From NCBI GenBank assembly GCA_903903705.1, contig CAIUZU010000120.1:1-5671 (forward strand): DNA of 5,671 bases, read 5' to 3'. Below are positions 5,562-5,671 of the stretch, in pieces. The number at the start of each line of letters is the position of its first letter. The stretch's first letter is position 1. The translations under genes and the position numbers were made by a program. The notes below the pieces were generated by a model. The model saw only the letters and a program-made list of their open reading frames with translations, did not search any database and had not been told where the DNA came from. The stretch is from an uncultured Helicobacteraceae bacterium. GTDB taxonomy: Bacteria; Campylobacterota; Campylobacteria; Campylobacterales; Sulfurimonadaceae.

Positions 5562-5671
5562 ATGAAACCACAAGAAAGAGTTGATTTAATTAATGAAATC
5601 GCATATAAATTGCAAGAAGAAAAGCAATTTATAGATATAAAAAATTATCTATTTGAATTTGGTATTAACTG
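5562..5671 (+). CDS. Start of an unidentified gene, possibly a defence protein
   Basis: ATG 5562 opens a frame that continues past the window end: 36 complete codons beginning MKPQERVDLINEIAYKLQEE, followed by KQFIDIKNYLFEFGIN. AAGGGA at 5545-5550 is the nearest ribosome-binding match, at a rather long 11 bases. The gene starts 5 bases after the restriction-fragment stop, so the two are probably co-transcribed. The visible part is a charged helix followed by a short helix-turn with no catalytic residues. The PQERVDLINEI...YL..FGI pattern reminds me of N-terminal domains that precede effector domains in abortive-infection or TIR-type nucleotide-binding proteins, but this is a weak recollection from 36 residues. 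The neighbourhood (toxin-antitoxin, restriction fragment) makes a defence role plausible, not shown. Confidence 0.65.
   Translation, partial: MKPQERVDLINEIAYKLQEEKQFIDIKNYLFEFGIN

Noticed and set aside
1..5671. CRISPR array, tRNA or rRNA gene
   Set aside because: No regularly spaced identical repeats, no cloverleaf-like sequence with the TTCGA arm and no rRNA-like stretch were seen on either strand.

Overview
The window is AT-rich chromosomal DNA that reads like a free-living Campylobacterota (Sulfurimonas-like) genome. The grounds are the Campylobacterota-style DnaX, very A/T-biased codon use, short intergenic gaps and overlapping genes. The genus assignment is inference from protein character, not from a database match.

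Left part (1-2612): a divergent gene pair. The minus-strand gene (1-438) is an unrecognised protein that runs off the left edge. The plus-strand unit (550-2612) is a PhoR/PhoB-like two-component system: an OmpR/PhoB-family response regulator followed, with a 7-base overlap, by a membrane histidine kinase. The regulator has an in-frame TAG stop at codon 49, four codons before the phospho-accepting Asp53. Everything downstream stays open and conserved, so this is either a very recent nonsense mutation, a sequence error or readthrough.

Centre (2609-4315, minus strand): dnaX, the clamp-loader tau/gamma subunit, convergent with the kinase gene; the two stop codons share the tetranucleotide TTAA. 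It carries a run of ten A (coding sense) followed at once by stops in both other frames. This is the architecture expected of a slippage site that makes a shorter gamma-like protein.

Right part (4316-5671): an accessory, defence-flavoured region beginning just upstream of dnaX. It holds a toxin-first, two-gene type II toxin-antitoxin module (BrnT-like toxin, CopG/ribbon-helix-helix antitoxin) with a consensus promoter inside an inverted-repeat operator. Next come an intergenic stretch with a broken minus-strand mini-ORF and a degenerate copy of the dnaX upstream region, then an 80-residue fragment matching the C-terminal tail of Type IIG/Eco57I-like restriction-methylation enzymes. The last feature is the start of an unidentified gene that may be another defence protein. 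The direct repeats around the toxin-antitoxin block suggest it was added next to dnaX by insertion or local duplication.
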